A DNA stretch of 35,520 nucleotides from Prevotella sp. CAG:732 (GTDB lineage Bacteria; Bacteroidota; Bacteroidia; Bacteroidales; Bacteroidaceae), in the NCBI GenBank assembly GCA_000436035.1, contig FR893221.1, forward strand, positions 1 to 35,520. The letters run 5' to 3'. Each line of letters begins with the position of its first letter. Positions within the stretch are counted from its first letter, which is position 1. The notes beneath the pieces are model-generated. The model made no database searches, was not told where the DNA came from, and saw nothing but the letters and a program-made list of their open reading frames with translations. The position numbers and the translations under genes are program-made. Below are positions 33,571-35,520 of this stretch, piece by piece.

Positions 33571-35177
33571 TTCCATGGATAGTTTTTGATGTTCTTTGTT
33601 TTTTTTGCTTGTTTCTTTTCCTCTTTTTGAGGATCTACATAAGTGAAAGGTACACCGCAAATCGAACACTTATATCCCATCAAAAACAATCTAGAAACAA
33701 CGTTTTTCAAAGAGACCTTACTAAAAAAGGGTATCGAAGGACGCTTGGTAGAATTTGGTTTTGCAATAACATAAACCACCTCATAGTCTTCTGCCCTGAA
33801 ATTTGAAGATTCATCTAATTTACAAGCATCACTCAACTTATTGTTTATCTGCTTACGCAACTCCACATCTTTTAAACATTCTGCAGAAACAAGACCTTGA
33901 TTGAACAAATGACTTAAAAGCGCCGACCCCTTAGCATTTTTAACATGTAAGAGTTTCTTGTCAGAAGTCAGAACATCACACACTTCAAATGAACTTCGAC
34001 TTATGTGTATTAATTTCTTATCTAAAAGAAAATACTTTTCTTTATCAGAATCTACAAGTTTTTTATTATAAGCATCTTCCAATGGTACGTCATAATCAGG
34101 CAATGGAACAGAATATAGAGGCATCTCCTCATAAAAAGAATTAACTTCATTGACAAAGTCATTTTCTATGCAATACCATTGCCCCTCATTCAAAAAATAT
34201 TGCTTATCTTTATAAGAAGCTTCTACATATAAGCACTTATAAACACTCCACGACATCAATTTTACTCCTTCGCTATTGTATGCATGAATTTTTCGAGACT
34301 TCAGGATCTCTAAAGAAACTTCCTTTCCTTCATTATTTACTAATTCATCATATAAAAGCTGAATATCAACATCTTCTAGAAAATCCTCTCGTCCAAATTT
34401 AAAATGGTCAACTTTTGCCCAATCAACAATATCAGGAATAGCTATTGTCATTTTGTCTAATAGATTCGAGTTGATGTTTGAAACAACCAAACTATTAAGC
34501 ACTTCTATAAATGTTTTGTCTCGGATAACTAAAATTTTATCTATCCACTCAAAATATTGCTTATAATTTCCACTTTTATACTTCCTATAATACGTTTCTA
34601 TTTCTCTACCAATAGTCTTATAAGTAGCAGAAGAAGAAAAAGACAAAGAATCACGACCAGAAATAGTACTATCTAACTCACCATCCTCAACTCGTCCTGT
34701 CACAGATTTCAGCAAGTCCTTATTAACATCGACATCGAAATTATCAATACCAGACAATGTGCTTGTTTGCATACGACTGTTGAGAAGAACTGACTCAAGA
34801 CTACTCATATCAATACTTCTCATCTTATCCTTGTCTATTGCACTCAATGCTGTAAGTAAGCCGAAACGTTCTTCTATGAGACCAGAACGAATTAGGTTTC
34901 TTCCAAAGCCGAAAGGTATTGCAAAAATTCTATGTTCACCATCTATATCTTTTTCAAACAAGATGATAGCCGAAACAGATTTGCTGTGAAATGTTTCTCC
35001 TATGTTGATATTGTCATTGAAGAAAGATTCGATCCACTTGGGTTTGCGTGTCGGCATCAGTTTATAATATAGACGATACCCACTTTCTAATTGAATAGAA
35101 TTCAAGCCTTCAATTAAGACTTTTTCTATATCAACGCCTTCTTTTATTAAAATTAAACTTAAATGTGTTTTTGCCAT
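33567..35177 (-). CDS. DUF6119 / TIGR04141-type sporadically distributed protein
   Basis: The 536-aa protein has features I associate with the DUF6119 (TIGR04141) family: an N-terminal beta domain (LSLILIKEGVDIEKVL, then KPKWIESFF), the segment FAIPFGFGRNLI with EERFGLLTALSAID, and KMRSIDMSSLE. The C-terminal end carries a Cys-x2-Cys pair (YKCSICG) and a lysine-rich tail. The family is patchily distributed and often found in variable islands; its biochemical function is unknown to me. It has no membrane segment. Its stop overlaps the first glycosyltransferase start (ATGA). Confidence 0.7.
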   Translation of the reverse strand: MAKTHLSLILIKEGVDIEKVLIEGLNSIQLESGYRLYYKLMPTRKPKWIESFFNDNINIGETFHSKSVSAIILFEKDIDGEHRIFAIPFGFGRNLIRSGLIEERFGLLTALSAIDKDKMRSIDMSSLESVLLNSRMQTSTLSGIDNFDVDVNKDLLKSVTGRVEDGELDSTISGRDSLSFSSSATYKTIGREIETYYRKYKSGNYKQYFEWIDKILVIRDKTFIEVLNSLVVSNINSNLLDKMTIAIPDIVDWAKVDHFKFGREDFLEDVDIQLLYDELVNNEGKEVSLEILKSRKIHAYNSEGVKLMSWSVYKCLYVEASYKDKQYFLNEGQWYCIENDFVNEVNSFYEEMPLYSVPLPDYDVPLEDAYNKKLVDSDKEKYFLLDKKLIHISRSSFEVCDVLTSDKKLLHVKNAKGSALLSHLFNQGLVSAECLKDVELRKQINNKLSDACKLDESSNFRAEDYEVVYVIAKPNSTKRPSIPFFSKVSLKNVVSRLFLMGYKCSICGVPFTYVDPQKEEKKQAKKTKNIKNYPWK

Positions 35178-35205
35178 GCTTTATATATTAAAATTATACA
35201 TACAT

Positions 35206-35213
35206 CAAATATA
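35206..35213 (-). promoter_or_regulatory. Possible -7 box for the DUF6119 gene
   Basis: On the minus strand TATATTTG matches TAnnTTTG and lies 28 bases before the DUF6119 ATG. No -33 element is seen at the right distance, so this is weak. Confidence 0.35.
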
Positions 35214-35217
35214 GGGA

Positions 35218-35505
35218 TTAACTTCTCCTCTTTATGATTTTACGAATTTTTGTAGTCACAGCACCTATGTCATCAATAGATTCTGGATGCAACACGTAAG
35301 TCATCATAATCTTTTCAAATGTTCCAGAGTTAAAAGAATCTTCTATCAATTTCTCTGCTCGCTCAGCCAATAACTCCACTCTAGTCAAATGACACACTTT
35401 GATTGTAAACTTTCCTTTGTCAGTTATTCCACGATATAATAATCCATCTATGATTTCTATATGCTCAAAATATTTATCTATATGAGGATTAACCCGTTGG
35501 CGGAA
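35218..35505 (-). pseudogene. 3' part of an unidentified gene
   Basis: A 95-codon open frame on the minus strand ends KIRKIIKRRS just upstream of the DUF6119 gene. It reads as ordinary coding sequence (FEHIEIIDGLLYRGITDKGK, then TRVELLAERAEKLIED) but has no ATG until its last quarter, and an in-frame TAA (35506-35508) closes it upstream. Either this is the tail of a broken gene, or translation starts at an unusual codon. I do not recognise the family. Confidence 0.45.
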
Positions 35506-35520
35506 TTAATTTAAGTTGAT

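Noticed and set aside
33571..33669. Longer start for the glycosyltransferase at 32380
   Set aside because: The extension overlaps the 3' end of the DUF6119 gene and is basic low-complexity sequence, and the ATGA overlap gives a natural start.
1..35520. CRISPR array, rRNA, tRNA or insertion sequence
   Set aside because: I saw no regularly spaced repeats, cloverleaf sequence, rRNA segment or transposase. The only long repeat is the 154-base pair in the helicase remnants.

Overview
The window looks like a Bacteroidales chromosome, most likely Prevotella/Segatella. The evidence is: repeated Bacteroidetes-type promoters (TTTG, about 19-20 bases, TAnnTTTG), AT-rich start regions without clear Shine-Dalgarno sites, a DUF4369/thioredoxin-like lipoprotein, a periplasmic sialate O-acetylesterase, and family lengths typical of the phylum (TopA 775 aa, SpeA 630 aa). 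I did no database search. All family calls come from motifs and from reading the translations.

Region 1 (1-10885) is ordinary core genome, nearly all on the + strand. It starts with the first codons of pnp on the - strand, then a thioredoxin-fold lipoprotein, the acetylesterase, a Nudix hydrolase, topA, aroK, speA, a relic of a heavy-metal-associated domain, argB, and an ECF sigma factor overlapping a one-pass membrane partner. A strong hairpin terminator closes the region.

Region 2 (10886-12390) is scar tissue. A 154-base block, covering the end of a 150-aa gene and the start of a DEAD-type helicase gene, occurs twice at about 95% identity. Both helicase copies are truncated, and a lone HTH gene with its own promoter sits between them.

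Region 3 (12389-21848, - strand) is the most interesting part: a compact operon behind one good promoter. It encodes a 260-aa unknown protein, a PIN-domain nuclease, a metallo-beta-lactamase-fold hydrolase, a 1410-aa trypsin-like protease fused to a NACHT/STAND ATPase with a large C-terminal sensor region, a 60-aa small protein, and a membrane-anchored KAP-family P-loop NTPase. The MBL plus protease-STAND pair resembles type I AVAST (Avs1) antiviral systems. The small ORF, the KAP gene and the PIN pair suggest an extended version.

Region 4 (21925-33576, - strand) is a surface polysaccharide (capsule or O-antigen) locus. It holds a hexapeptide acetyltransferase, several glycosyltransferases, a Wzy-like polymerase and an acyltransferase-3 protein. 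A polysaccharide pyruvyl transferase and its usual FrhB-like iron-sulfur neighbour are both broken, and a glycosyltransferase tail is left as a relic. A two-gene unit (73 aa plus a 200-aa protein with a C-terminal membrane anchor) with its own promoter interrupts the locus.

Region 5 (33567-35520) holds a DUF6119/TIGR04141-type accessory gene, whose stop overlaps the start of the first glycosyltransferase gene, and the tail of another unknown gene. The polysaccharide locus is therefore bracketed by accessory genes, in keeping with a variable region where defence genes accumulate.
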